A stretch of 31,974 nucleotides of DNA, taken from assembly GCA_039180225.1 (NCBI GenBank), contig JBCDDQ010000009.1, positions 1 to 31,974 on the forward strand. The letters are read 5' to 3'. The notes under the pieces are model-generated. The model searched no databases. It was not told where the DNA came from and saw only the letters and a list, made by a program, of their open reading frames with translations. Below, one piece after another: positions 23,968 to 31,934 of the stretch. Source of the stretch: JAAEUE01 sp039180225. Its GTDB lineage: Bacteria > Pseudomonadota > Alphaproteobacteria > Rhizobiales > CAJQND01. Both the position numbers and the translations under genes were made by a program. Position 1 is the stretch's first letter. Every line of letters begins with the position of its first letter.

Positions 23968-25695
23968 ATGTCTGCAGAAATGCAATCACTTAACCCGACG
24001 CGTGAAGATTTTGCCGCAATGCTGGATGAAAGCTTTGGCGGCGGGGACCTTGGCGAAGGCACCGTCATAAAAGGTCGTGTCGTGGCCGTGGAAAACGATC
24101 TTGCCGTGATCGATGTGGGCCTGAAGACCGAAGGCCGCGTTCCCTTGAAAGAATTCGCCGCCCCTGGTCAGAAAGCTGAACTGGCGCCGGGCGATGAGGT
24201 AGAAGTGTTCCTGGAGCGCATCGAAAATGCGCTCGGCGAAGCGGTTCTCTCCCGCGATAAAGCCAAGCGCGAAGAAGCGTGGGTACGTCTGGAGAAATCG
24301 TTCGAAGCCAATGAGCGCGTGGAAGGTCATATCTTTGGCCGCGTAAAAGGCGGCTTCACTGTAGACCTCGGCGGGGCCGTTGCTTTCTTGCCGGGCAGCC
24401 AGGTGGATGTCCGCCCGATCCGCGATGTTTCTCCGCTGATGAACATTCCCCAGCCCTTCCAAGTTCTCAAAATGGACAAGCGTCGTGGTAACATCGTTGT
24501 CTCCCGCCGTGCGGTCCTGGAGGAAACTAGATCCGAACAGCGCGCCGAGCTGGTGCAGAACCTGGCCGAAGGTCAGGTGGTTGAAGGGGTTGTGAAAAAC
24601 ATCACCGATTACGGCGCGTTCGTCGATCTGGGCGGCATTGACGGCTTGTTGCATGTCACCGACATTGCCTGGAAGCGCGTAAACCACCCAACGGACGTCC
24701 TGAGCGTCGGCCAATCCGTGAACGTTCAGATCATCAAGATCAATCCGGAAACCCAGCGCATTTCTCTCGGCATGAAGCAGCTGGAAAGCGATCCGTGGGA
24801 AGGTGTGGCCGCAAAATACGCAGTCGACACTCTGGTTAAGGGCGTGGTCACCAATATCACTGACTACGGCGCCTTTGTTGAGTTGGAAGACGGCATTGAA
24901 GGCTTGGTCCACGTTTCGGAAATGAGCTGGACGAAGAAGAATGTCCACCCGGGCAAGATTGTCTCCACGTCTGAAGAGGTTGAAGTCAAGGTACTCGAGG
25001 TCGATCCTGCAAAACGCCGGATTTCCCTCGGTCTGAAACAGACCACCGATAACCCCTGGCTCACATTTGCCGACAAGTATCCGGTCAACACGGAAGTTGA
25101 GGGTGAGATCAAGAATATCACCGAATTCGGTCTATTCATCGGCCTCGACAACGACGTGGACGGTATGGTGCACCTGTCAGATCTGGACTGGAACCGCACT
25201 GGCGAAGAAGCGATTCAGGACTACCAGAAAGGCCAGGTCGTCGAAGCTGTGGTGTTGGATGTGGATACCGAGAAAGAGCGCATCTCTCTGGGCATCAAAC
25301 AACGTGGCGCTGATCCGATGCAAGCCGTGAGCGGCATGAAGAAGGGCGCAGCCGTTACCTGTGAGGTCATTGGTGTCCAGGACAATGGTATTGACGTGAA
25401 GGTCGCTGACTCAGACTTTACCGCGTTTATCCGCCGTTCGGACCTGTCCCGTGACCGTTCCGAGCAGCGGCCTGAGCGTTTTGCGGTTGGCGATAAAGTA
25501 GATGCCCGCATTACCCAGGTCGACACCAAGGCCCGCAAGATCGGTCTTTCCATCAAGGCGCATGAGATCGCCGAGGAGAAAGAAGCCGTCAAGCAATACG
25601 GTTCATCCGACAGCGGTGCGTCGCTCGGCGACATTCTGGGTGCAGCCATGGCCGCAAAGGGCGCCGACGCTGACGACGAAAAGTCTGAAGAATAA
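23968..25695 (+). CDS. rpsA: 30S ribosomal protein S1
   Basis: S1 binds mRNA at the 30S subunit and helps initiate translation on structured or weak leaders. The 575-residue protein contains six S1 (OB-fold) repeats at about 32-98, 116-182, 203-271, 288-358, 375-445 and 460-530. Repeats three to five show the repeated NITDYGAFV/NITEFGLFI and RISLGxKQ motifs. The tail is acidic and Ala-rich. AGAGGA lies about six bases before ATG 23968. It follows cmk, as usual. Confidence 0.98.
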   Translation: MSAEMQSLNPTREDFAAMLDESFGGGDLGEGTVIKGRVVAVENDLAVIDVGLKTEGRVPLKEFAAPGQKAELAPGDEVEVFLERIENALGEAVLSRDKAKREEAWVRLEKSFEANERVEGHIFGRVKGGFTVDLGGAVAFLPGSQVDVRPIRDVSPLMNIPQPFQVLKMDKRRGNIVVSRRAVLEETRSEQRAELVQNLAEGQVVEGVVKNITDYGAFVDLGGIDGLLHVTDIAWKRVNHPTDVLSVGQSVNVQIIKINPETQRISLGMKQLESDPWEGVAAKYAVDTLVKGVVTNITDYGAFVELEDGIEGLVHVSEMSWTKKNVHPGKIVSTSEEVEVKVLEVDPAKRRISLGLKQTTDNPWLTFADKYPVNTEVEGEIKNITEFGLFIGLDNDVDGMVHLSDLDWNRTGEEAIQDYQKGQVVEAVVLDVDTEKERISLGIKQRGADPMQAVSGMKKGAAVTCEVIGVQDNGIDVKVADSDFTAFIRRSDLSRDRSEQRPERFAVGDKVDARITQVDTKARKIGLSIKAHEIAEEKEAVKQYGSSDSGASLGDILGAAMAAKGADADDEKSEE

Positions 25696-25705
25696 CGCAA
25701 ATCAG

Positions 25706-25769
25706 GAGTGGGCAAAGCTTGCGGCCATTCGTCCGGTTTGGACACCTTGGCCCGGGTTTTTGCCCACTC
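25706..25769 (+). other. Multi-tier stem-loop between rpsA and sppA
   Basis: Eleven bases GAGTGGGCAAA (25706-25716) pair perfectly with TTTGCCCACTC (25759-25769). Inside, GGCC (25723-25726) can pair with GGCC (25749-25752), and GTCC/GGAC (25731-25734 and 25740-25743) closes a 5-base loop. The element begins 10 bases after the rpsA stop and ends 27 bases before sppA. No U-run follows, so it may be a Rho-aided terminator, an mRNA-stabilising 3' hairpin or a small structured RNA. Confidence 0.5.
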
Positions 25770-25796
25770 TTCACCGAGCTATGTTAATCTGAGGCC

Positions 25797-26768
25797 ATGA
25801 GTTTAACAGCTGAAGCTATCGCCGACAGGCGCCGTCTGAAGCGCCGTGTCACCAAATGGCGCGTTATTGCCATCCTTGCTCTGGTCATCGCATTTGCGGG
25901 CGTCGGGTTCATGGCTCTGTCTTCTGACGGCGTGTCCGGCTTTTCCGATCATATTGCCCGCATGCGCGTGGATGGCATGATCACTGGGGAACGTAAGAAG
26001 CTCGATCTGCTCAAGAGGCTGGCGAAAACCGATCGCGTAAAAGCGGTCCTGATCATCATAGACAGTCCCGGCGGAACCACGTCCGGCTCTGAAGCGCTCT
26101 ATGAGGAAATCCGAAAGCTTGCCGCTAAGAAGCCTGTGGTGTCTGTCTTGGAATCCACAGCCACGTCGGGTGGGTACATCACAGCGATTGCGGGTGATTA
26201 TATCGTGGCGCGCGGTAACACGGTGACCGGCTCTATTGGTGTTATCTTTCAATGGCCTCAGTTCAAGGAGCTTTTGGAAAAGGTTGGCGTGAAGATGCGC
26301 GAGCTCAAAAGCGATCCCTTGAAAGCCAGCCCGTCTCCTTTCGAGGAGCCGAGCCCTGAGGCGCTGGCGGTCATGGAAAGCCTGATCAAGGATTCTCACG
26401 ATTGGTTCCTGAAACTGGTGGCTGAGCGCCGCAAGCTTGGGGATAGTGAGACCAGGATCCTAGGCGATGGCCGGGTTTATACGGGCCGCCAGGCGTTGAC
26501 CGCCAAACTGATCGATGAGGTCGGCGGAGAGGACGCTGCCCTGGCATGGCTGAAGACCAACAAGAAGATCGCGTCAGATCTCAAGGTTGTGGACTGGTCA
26601 CCGAGTGTGGCGGAAAATCTCTCCTTGCCTGGTGTGCTGGCGCGCAAAATCGGGCGCATTTTGGGGATTTCATTTGTGGAGGGCGTTTTTGAGGCGACTG
26701 AAAAAACGCTTACTCCTGAACGACTTAAGCTTGACGGACTGATCTCCGTTTGGCAGCCTAGGAACTAG
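25797..26768 (+). CDS. sppA: Signal peptide peptidase SppA, short (36K) type
   Basis: This inner-membrane serine protease degrades cleaved signal peptides on the periplasmic side. The 323-residue product has a basic cytoplasmic N-terminus, one transmembrane segment (about 22-42) and an S49 protease domain. The nucleophile is Ser124 in TATSGGYITA and the general base is Lys176 in SDPLKASPSPFEEPS, the Ser/Lys dyad of this family. ITGSIGVIFQWP-like sequence (about 143-154) is also conserved. Length fits the single-domain type rather than the 67K E. coli form. ATG 25797 has a weak GAGG very close upstream. It lies between rpsA and ihfB, a common alphaproteobacterial arrangement. Confidence 0.95.
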   Translation: MSLTAEAIADRRRLKRRVTKWRVIAILALVIAFAGVGFMALSSDGVSGFSDHIARMRVDGMITGERKKLDLLKRLAKTDRVKAVLIIIDSPGGTTSGSEALYEEIRKLAAKKPVVSVLESTATSGGYITAIAGDYIVARGNTVTGSIGVIFQWPQFKELLEKVGVKMRELKSDPLKASPSPFEEPSPEALAVMESLIKDSHDWFLKLVAERRKLGDSETRILGDGRVYTGRQALTAKLIDEVGGEDAALAWLKTNKKIASDLKVVDWSPSVAENLSLPGVLARKIGRILGISFVEGVFEATEKTLTPERLKLDGLISVWQPRN

Positions 26769-26796
26769 GTTTTTAAAGAGAAGTGCGAAACAACGC

Positions 26797-26809
26797 ACCG
26801 CTTTGCGGT
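26797..26809 (+). other. Short hairpin in the sppA-ihfB gap
   Basis: ACCGC-TTT-GCGGT forms a 5-bp stem with a 3-base loop, 27 bases before the ihfB start. No T-run follows. It could be a leader hairpin of ihfB or an mRNA-processing site. Support is limited to the sequence symmetry. Confidence 0.25.
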
Positions 26810-26836
26810 ATCGAGAGAGGGAACGGGAAGCGGCAC

Positions 26837-27130
26837 ATGATCAAATCGGAACTCATTCAGAAAATTGCGCAAGAAAACCCACACCTGTACCACCGGGATG
26901 TGGAGCGCATCATCAATACCATTTTTGGGGAAATCACCTCAGCGCTGGCACGTGGCGACCGGGTTGAATTGCGCGGCTTTGGCGCATTTTCCGTAAAGGA
27001 GCGCGATGCGCGCACCGGCCGCAACCCGCGGACCGGGGAGCCTGTTTTTGTGGAATCCAAGAGGGTACCATTTTTCAAGACCGGCAAAGAACTCAGAGAG
27101 CATTTAAACCAGCATGGGGCTGGCGGATAG
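26837..27130 (+). CDS. ihfB: Integration host factor subunit beta
   Basis: IHF-beta pairs with IHF-alpha, bending DNA sharply at specific sites in replication, recombination and transcription. The 97-residue product has the HU/IHF fold. Helical N-terminal MIKSELIQKIAQENPHLY leads to GDRVELRGFGAFSVKERDARTGRNPRTGEPV, with the intercalating Pro64 in RNPRTG and the C-terminal KTGKELREHLN helix. ATG 26837, behind GGGAAG, gives the normal family length; an in-frame upstream start at 26783 would add 18 unconserved residues and is rejected. It stands in the sppA-ihfB-lapA string. Confidence 0.96.
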   Translation: MIKSELIQKIAQENPHLYHRDVERIINTIFGEITSALARGDRVELRGFGAFSVKERDARTGRNPRTGEPVFVESKRVPFFKTGKELREHLNQHGAGG

Positions 27131-27131
27131 G

Positions 27132-27165
27132 TTCGCATTGCGCCCCCAAACCCCCGCGCTGCGAA
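27132..27165 (+). other. ihfB-lapA intercistronic hairpin with C-rich loop
   Basis: TTCGCA (27132-27137) pairs with TGCGAA (27160-27165). After a TT bulge, GCGC (27140-27143) pairs with GCGC (27156-27159). The loop CCCCAAACCCCC is nearly all C. The hairpin fills most of the gap from the ihfB stop to the lapA ribosome-binding site (AGGA at about 27178). No T-run follows, so it is more likely an mRNA-processing or stability element than a terminator. Confidence 0.4.
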
Positions 27166-27184
27166 TGAAGGGAGTTTAGGAACG

Positions 27185-27520
27185 GTGGCCAAATTCATTT
27201 CCTGGTTTCTTGGTCTTCCTATCGCGATCATCATCATCGCGCTGTCGGTGGCAAACCGTCAGCCGGTGCGCTTTTCCTTTGATCCCATTAACTCTGCTTC
27301 TCCGGTACTGTCGTTCGAGATTCCGCTTTACCTGCTCTTGCTGCTGGCCGTTATCATTGGCATCGTTGTGGGCGGCGCCAGCTCCTGGGTAAACCAGTCC
27401 AAGTGGCGCAAGGCGGCCCGCGAAGCACGCCATGAAATGAGCGAACTGCGCTCAGAATCCCTCGCCTTGAAACAAAAAGTGTCGGCCTCAGATAACCAGC
27501 TCGTTGCACGGAACTCTTAG
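27185..27520 (+). CDS. lapA: LapA-domain (DUF1049) inner-membrane protein
   Basis: The 111-residue protein has two transmembrane segments (about 4-24 and 46-68) separated by ANRQPVRFSFDP-type sequence, and a C-terminal coiled-coil tail (about 72-105, EARHEMSELRSESLALKQKV). This matches LapA-domain proteins; in E. coli LapA works with LapB in lipopolysaccharide assembly control. The tail is shortened and there is no lapB next to it. GTG 27185 has AGGA five bases upstream. The next gene begins four bases after its stop, so both are probably in one transcript. Confidence 0.85.
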   Translation: MAKFISWFLGLPIAIIIIALSVANRQPVRFSFDPINSASPVLSFEIPLYLLLLLAVIIGIVVGGASSWVNQSKWRKAAREARHEMSELRSESLALKQKVSASDNQLVARNS

Positions 27521-27524
27521 GCAG

Positions 27525-28370
27525 ATGGGTGCTCTTTTTCATGCCCTGCGAAGAACGTCCGGCGCGCTGGTCGCGGCCACGCTGTTCGCCGGTGCTGCCT
27601 GGGCCGAAGACAAGCCAGCCTCTGCTCTGATTGGTGTGACGCCGGAAGGCCAGACCTGTTTCATAGGCGGCACCATGCGCGGCATCATTGCTGAACCGGA
27701 CGCCATTGTTCAAAGCCTTAAGCACAAAGACGCCTATACCCTGGTGCGCCTGGACCAAACCCGCGGAGAAGTTTGGGCCGTGGGGCCGCCGGAGCGTATC
27801 GAAGATGGCGGCGATTGTGAATCCAGCTACCTGCAAGATCTGACCTTCTCCAATGATCAACTCGGCCTGTTCCAGATCGCATTGAAGGGCAAGCCTGATG
27901 ATGTGCGCGCCAAGTTGCCGTCCAACTTCATCCGCCTTCCCACCAAGGACGAGGACTATGTGAAGCTTCTGGAGCGCCATTTGATCGATAAGGGCCTGGA
28001 AAGCCCGAAGGTCGTGATCAAGCAGTTGTTGGCTGCCGACATTGATGGAGACGGACGCCAGGAAACCTTCATCAACGCCATGAACTCCGAACGCCGCGAT
28101 GAAAAGCGCGGTGAGTACTCCATCATCCTTATGCGGCGCGAGATCGCTGGGAAGGAAGAGCTTATTGAAGTGCGCAGCGCCATCTCCATGAAGGATGAGG
28201 CGGCCCCATCGCTGCTGGTGGAGCACACGATTGTGGCGGTGATGGATGTAGACGGTGACGGTAATTCCGAGCTGATCATGTACGGCGCCTTTGCTTTCGG
28301 CGAGGGTTGGGAAGTTGTCAAGATTTCCGGTAAGTCCGCCGAGCAAGTTCTGGTCTGCGGGTGTGGCTAA
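27525..28370 (+). CDS. Secreted protein with two DxDxDG calcium-binding-like motifs, function unknown
   Basis: This 281-residue protein is exported: a signal peptide covers about 1-27 (MGALFHALRRTSGALVAATL then FAGAAWA, cut before EDKP). I recognise no enzymatic domain. Two segments, LLAADIDGDGRQETFINAM and AVMDVDGDGNSELIMYGAF, have the DxDxDG pattern of calcium-binding loops as in FG-GAP/VCBS or dockerin-type repeats. They lie in the C-terminal half, about 80 residues apart. Several Cys residues are present, including the C-terminal CGCG. ATG 27525 is preferred over an in-frame TTG at 27504 because the signal peptide fits it. It starts four bases after lapA and precedes pyrF by 75 bases. Role unknown; a calcium-dependent periplasmic or surface function is possible. 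Confidence 0.7.
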   Translation: MGALFHALRRTSGALVAATLFAGAAWAEDKPASALIGVTPEGQTCFIGGTMRGIIAEPDAIVQSLKHKDAYTLVRLDQTRGEVWAVGPPERIEDGGDCESSYLQDLTFSNDQLGLFQIALKGKPDDVRAKLPSNFIRLPTKDEDYVKLLERHLIDKGLESPKVVIKQLLAADIDGDGRQETFINAMNSERRDEKRGEYSIILMRREIAGKEELIEVRSAISMKDEAAPSLLVEHTIVAVMDVDGDGNSELIMYGAFAFGEGWEVVKISGKSAEQVLVCGCG

Positions 28371-28445
28371 GCCGCGCGCCAAAAACCCTCTCCACAGATC
28401 CATTTCAGCTGCTATAAGGACCTCCGCTCCCGGAGACCTGAACCG

Positions 28446-29159
28446 ATGCCGTTCCTTGCGAACCCGATCTTCTGCGCCCTGGATACCACGGATGCTGAGC
28501 ACGCCGCGGCCCTGGCGCGCGCCCTGGCGGGCCATGTGGGCGGGGTGAAAATCGGCATGGAGTTCTTCTACGCCCATGGCCGGCCCGGCTATGAGGCCGT
28601 TGCGGCGGCGGGCCTTCCGATCTTCCTGGACCTTAAGCTGCACGACATCCCGAACACGGTTGCCGGCGGCCTGAGAGCGCTGATGACGCTCGACCCGGCG
28701 CCGGCCCTGATCAATGTGCATGCCGGCGGTGGCAGCGACATGATGCGCGCAGCCGCGGACGCGGTGGCAGGCCGGAGCAAACTGATAGCGGTCACGGTCC
28801 TCACCAGCCTCAATGATGCCGACCTGGACGAGATCGGATTCACCTCTGGACACGGCACGCAAGCTCATGCGACCGCCCTCGCCAAATTGGCCCAAGCCGC
28901 AGGGCTCGATGGGGTGGTGTGTTCCAGCCTCGACATCGAAGCCATCAAAACGGCCACCGCGCCAGACTTTCTGACGGTTGTGCCCGGCATCCGGCCTGCG
29001 GGCGCGGATGTGGCAGACCAGAAGCGCATTGCCACCCCGGGTTCTGCTATTGCCTCGGGCGCAGATGTTCTGGTGATCGGCCGGCCCATCACCCAAGCCT
29101 CCGCGCCGGCAGAAGCGGCCGCGTCCATCTTCCAGGAAGTGGAGGCCGCCCGTGGTTAA
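28446..29159 (+). CDS. pyrF: Orotidine 5'-phosphate decarboxylase
   Basis: The enzyme decarboxylates OMP to UMP, the last step of UMP synthesis. The 237-residue product is a TIM barrel. Asp12 is in FCALDTTD, Lys35 in GVKIGMEFF, and the catalytic cluster LDLKLHDIPNTV supplies Asp62, Lys64 and Asp67. The phosphate-binding end TVVPGIRPAGADVADQKR and VLVIGRPIT are conserved. ATG 28446 has GGAG ten bases upstream; that GGAG can pair into a small hairpin (CTCCG 28422-28426 with CGGAG 28431-28435). Its stop overlaps the trpF GTG start by 8 bases (GTGGTTAA), which suggests translational coupling. Confidence 0.97.
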   Translation: MPFLANPIFCALDTTDAEHAAALARALAGHVGGVKIGMEFFYAHGRPGYEAVAAAGLPIFLDLKLHDIPNTVAGGLRALMTLDPAPALINVHAGGGSDMMRAAADAVAGRSKLIAVTVLTSLNDADLDEIGFTSGHGTQAHATALAKLAQAAGLDGVVCSSLDIEAIKTATAPDFLTVVPGIRPAGADVADQKRIATPGSAIASGADVLVIGRPITQASAPAEAAASIFQEVEAARG

Positions 29160-29796
29160 GGTCAAGATTTGCGGGCTGTCCGAGCCGGAAACCATGGCGG
29201 CTGCGCTGGATGCGGGCGCAGACTATGTGGGTCTTATGTTCTACGAGCCAAGTCCGCGCAACATTGATTACGAGACGGCCCGCGCGCTGTCGGCCCAAAT
29301 CGGCAGCCGCGCCAAGAAGGTTGCCGTCACGGTTGATGCGGATGATCAAAGGATCGATCAGATCATGGAGGCCATCGCGCCAGACTATATTCAAGCCCAT
29401 GGCACTGAGACCCCCGAGCGCGTTGCTGCCATGACCACGAGGACCGGAGTTCCGGTGATCAAAGCCATTAAGGTGAAGGATGCTGGCGACATCGCCTCTG
29501 CGACGCAGTATTCAGAGGCGGCAAACCTGGTGTTGTTTGACTCTAAGGCACCGGAATCATTGGAGAATGCATTGCCCGGCGGTAACGGAATTGCGTTCGA
29601 CTGGGGTCTTATGGATGCCGGAGCAAGCCGTCCCCAATTCATGCTGAGCGGTGGACTCCATAGGGACAATCTGCGAGAAGCGGTAAGAATAACGAAGGCG
29701 CCGATCATTGACGTCTCCTCCGGCGTGGAACGGGCGCCGGGGGTTAAGGACGTCAATCTCATCAAAGCCTTTATGGATGCGGCCAGGCAGGCGTAA
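29152..29796 (+). CDS. trpF: Phosphoribosylanthranilate isomerase
   Basis: The enzyme performs the Amadori rearrangement in tryptophan synthesis. The 214-residue product has the start MVKVKICGLS with the general-base Cys7, FYEPSPRNI (about 30-38), VTVDADD, IQAHGTE (about 80-86), and the general-acid Asp130 in LVLFDSKAP. SGGLHRDNL and VDVSSGVE-type phosphate-binding sequence near the end (IIDVSSGVERAPGVKD) complete the barrel. GTG 29152 lies inside the end of pyrF, so no separate promoter is expected. It opens the trpF-trpB-trpA series. Confidence 0.97.
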   Translation: MVKVKICGLSEPETMAAALDAGADYVGLMFYEPSPRNIDYETARALSAQIGSRAKKVAVTVDADDQRIDQIMEAIAPDYIQAHGTETPERVAAMTTRTGVPVIKAIKVKDAGDIASATQYSEAANLVLFDSKAPESLENALPGGNGIAFDWGLMDAGASRPQFMLSGGLHRDNLREAVRITKAPIIDVSSGVERAPGVKDVNLIKAFMDAARQA

Positions 29797-29831
29797 GGGC
29801 CGGCCCATGACCTTTCAAGGAGCCCAGTACA

Positions 29832-31049
29832 GTGACGACGAGCGTACCAAACACATTTAGGGCCGGGCCTGACGAGCGCGGCCATTTCGGTATTTACGGC
29901 GGCCGCTTTGTGGCCGAAACCTTGATGCCGCTTATCCTGGATCTGGAGCAGGCCTATAGCGAGGCCAAGGATGACCCGGAGTTTCGTGCAGAACTCACGG
30001 CCCTGAACACCCATTATACGGGACGGCCAAGCCCGCTCTATTTCGCCGAGCGCCTGACCCAACATTTTGGCGGGGCGAAAATCTACTTCAAGCGGGACGA
30101 GCTCAATCACACCGGCTCCCACAAGATCAACAACTGCCTGGGCCAGATGCAACTCGCCCGGCGCATGGGCAAAACCCGCATTATCGCCGAGACCGGCGCC
30201 GGCCAGCACGGGGTTGCCGTGGCGACCGTATGTGCCCGTTTTGGGCTGCCTTGCGTGGTCTATATGGGCGCCACAGACATTGAGCGCCAGAAGCCGAACG
30301 TGTTCCGCATGCGCCTTCTGGGCGCGGAAATCGTTCCCGTCACCTCGGGCACCGGCACCTTGAAAGACGCCATGAACGATGCCCTGCGCGACTGGGTGGC
30401 GAATGTGGAGAACACCTTCTACATCATCGGCACTGCAGCCGGCCCGCACCCATATCCTGAGATGGTCCGCGACTTTCAATCTGTCATCGGCCAGGAAACC
30501 AAAGAACAAATGCAAGCCGCCGAAGGGCGTCTGCCGGACGCGCTGGTGGCATGCATTGGTGGCGGCTCGAATGCAATTGGTCTCTTCCATCCTTTCCTGG
30601 ACGACAAGGAAGTGGAGATCTTCGGAGTGGAAGCCGGCGGCCATGGTATCCCCACCGGCGAGCACGCTGCTTCCCTCAACGGGGGCGAGCCCGGCGTGCT
30701 CCATGGCAACCGTACCTACCTGCTGCAGGACAATGACGGCCAGATCATTGATGCCCATTCCATTTCCGCCGGGCTCGACTACCCCGGCATCGGCCCGGAA
30801 CATGCCTGGCTGCGCGACACGGGCCGGGTGAACTATGTGTCGATCACCGACCAGGAAGCCCTTGATGCTTTCCAATTGTGCACCCAGCAGGAGGGCATCA
30901 TCCCGGCATTGGAGCCGAGCCACGCGCTCGCTTATGTGGGCAAGATTGCCCCGGACTTGGACAAGGACAAAATTATCGTCATGAACATGTGTGGGCGTGG
31001 CGATAAGGATGTGTTCGCCGTGGCCGAACATCTTGGGGTGGAGATGTAA
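29832..31049 (+). CDS. trpB: Tryptophan synthase beta chain
   Basis: This PLP enzyme condenses indole with serine to form tryptophan. The 405-residue product begins MTTSVPNTFRAGPDERGHFG. It shows FKRDELNHTGSHKINN with the PLP Lys98, AETGAGQHGVA (about 118-128), and CIGGGSNAIGLF (about 237-248), the PLP-phosphate loop. EPSHALAY and the serine-rich end MCGRGDKDVF are also present. GTG 29832 follows an AAGGAG about ten bases upstream. It lies 35 bases after trpF and 3 bases before trpA, so it forms an operon with both; the product pairs with TrpA in an alpha2-beta2 complex. Confidence 0.98.
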   Translation: MTTSVPNTFRAGPDERGHFGIYGGRFVAETLMPLILDLEQAYSEAKDDPEFRAELTALNTHYTGRPSPLYFAERLTQHFGGAKIYFKRDELNHTGSHKINNCLGQMQLARRMGKTRIIAETGAGQHGVAVATVCARFGLPCVVYMGATDIERQKPNVFRMRLLGAEIVPVTSGTGTLKDAMNDALRDWVANVENTFYIIGTAAGPHPYPEMVRDFQSVIGQETKEQMQAAEGRLPDALVACIGGGSNAIGLFHPFLDDKEVEIFGVEAGGHGIPTGEHAASLNGGEPGVLHGNRTYLLQDNDGQIIDAHSISAGLDYPGIGPEHAWLRDTGRVNYVSITDQEALDAFQLCTQQEGIIPALEPSHALAYVGKIAPDLDKDKIIVMNMCGRGDKDVFAVAEHLGVEM

Positions 31050-31052
31050 GCC

Positions 31053-31880
31053 ATGTCGACACGTATCGAACACCGCTTCGCCCAGCTGAAAGAACAAGGC
31101 CGCCGCGCCTTGGTCACCTTCGTTACGGCCGGAGATCCTGATACGGAAACCTCCCTGAAGATCCTCAAAGGTCTGCCGGGTGCCGGCGCGGATGTGATCG
31201 AACTGGGCATGCCCTTTTCCGATCCCATGGCCGATGGCCCGTCCATTCAGGCGTCTTCGCAACGCGCGCTTGGGGCCGGCCAGAACATGGTCAAGACCCT
31301 GGAAATGGTGCGCGCGTTCAGGGCTGAGGATGCCGACACCCCCATCGTGCTGATGGGCTATTACAATCCCATTTACATTTATGGTGTGGAGCGCTTTCTG
31401 GCCGATGCGAAGGACGCCGGGGTGGATGGCATGATTGTCGTGGATCTGCCGCCGGAATGTGACGATGAACTCTGCATTCCGTCCATGAAAACGGGGCTCA
31501 ACTTCATCCGCCTGGCCACGCCCACCACGGACAGCAAGAGACTTCCAGCCGTTCTCGCCAACACGTCCGGTTTTGTGTATTATGTGTCGATTACGGGAAT
31601 CACAGGCACGGCCGCGCCCAAACAGGACGACGTACGTGCCCATGTGGGGCGGATTAAGGCTGAGACGGATTTGCCGGTTGCCATCGGTTTTGGGGTCAAA
31701 ACGCCAGAGCAGGCGAAAGCTTTGGCTGAATGTGGCGATGGTGTGGTGGTTGGTTCCGTCTTTGTAGATGCGGTAAAGGCCTCTTTGAACGAGGCCGGTG
31801 AGGCTACGGACAAAACGGTTCCGGCGGTGCTTGATTTGGCCTCGGCCCTTGCAGAAGGGGTCCGCGGCGCCAATTTATAG
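31053..31880 (+). CDS. trpA: Tryptophan synthase alpha chain
   Basis: The alpha chain cleaves indole-3-glycerol phosphate and channels indole to TrpB. The 275-residue product is a TIM barrel with the catalytic Glu50 in VIELGMPFSDP and Asp61 in MADGPSIQ. It also has YYNPIYIYGVERF (about 110-122), DLPPEC, the glycine-rich YYVSITGITGT loop and the phosphate site AIGFGVKTPEQ with VVVGSVFVDA. ATG 31053 lies three bases after the trpB stop. It is followed by accD after 54 bases, the standard alphaproteobacterial arrangement. Confidence 0.98.
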   Translation: MSTRIEHRFAQLKEQGRRALVTFVTAGDPDTETSLKILKGLPGAGADVIELGMPFSDPMADGPSIQASSQRALGAGQNMVKTLEMVRAFRAEDADTPIVLMGYYNPIYIYGVERFLADAKDAGVDGMIVVDLPPECDDELCIPSMKTGLNFIRLATPTTDSKRLPAVLANTSGFVYYVSITGITGTAAPKQDDVRAHVGRIKAETDLPVAIGFGVKTPEQAKALAECGDGVVVGSVFVDAVKASLNEAGEATDKTVPAVLDLASALAEGVRGANL

Positions 31881-31934
31881 GCGCAAAGCCGCCGCATGAG
31901 ATACTAGCCGGGCCGTCCGGAAAGGAATGAACAC

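Noticed and set aside
23986..24948. Open frame of 320 codons antisense to rpsA
   Set aside because: The S1 repeats on the plus strand are unmistakable; the antisense frame has no domain.
27354..29195. Open frame of 613 codons on the minus strand across lapA, the secreted protein gene and pyrF
   Set aside because: It is antisense to well-supported genes, with no family resemblance and no ribosome-binding site noted; an effect of codon bias.
29391..31643. Very long open frame (750 codons) on the minus strand across trpF, trpB and trpA
   Set aside because: It is antisense to three certain genes, shows no recognisable domain, and has the composition expected when codon bias on the plus strand suppresses antisense stops.
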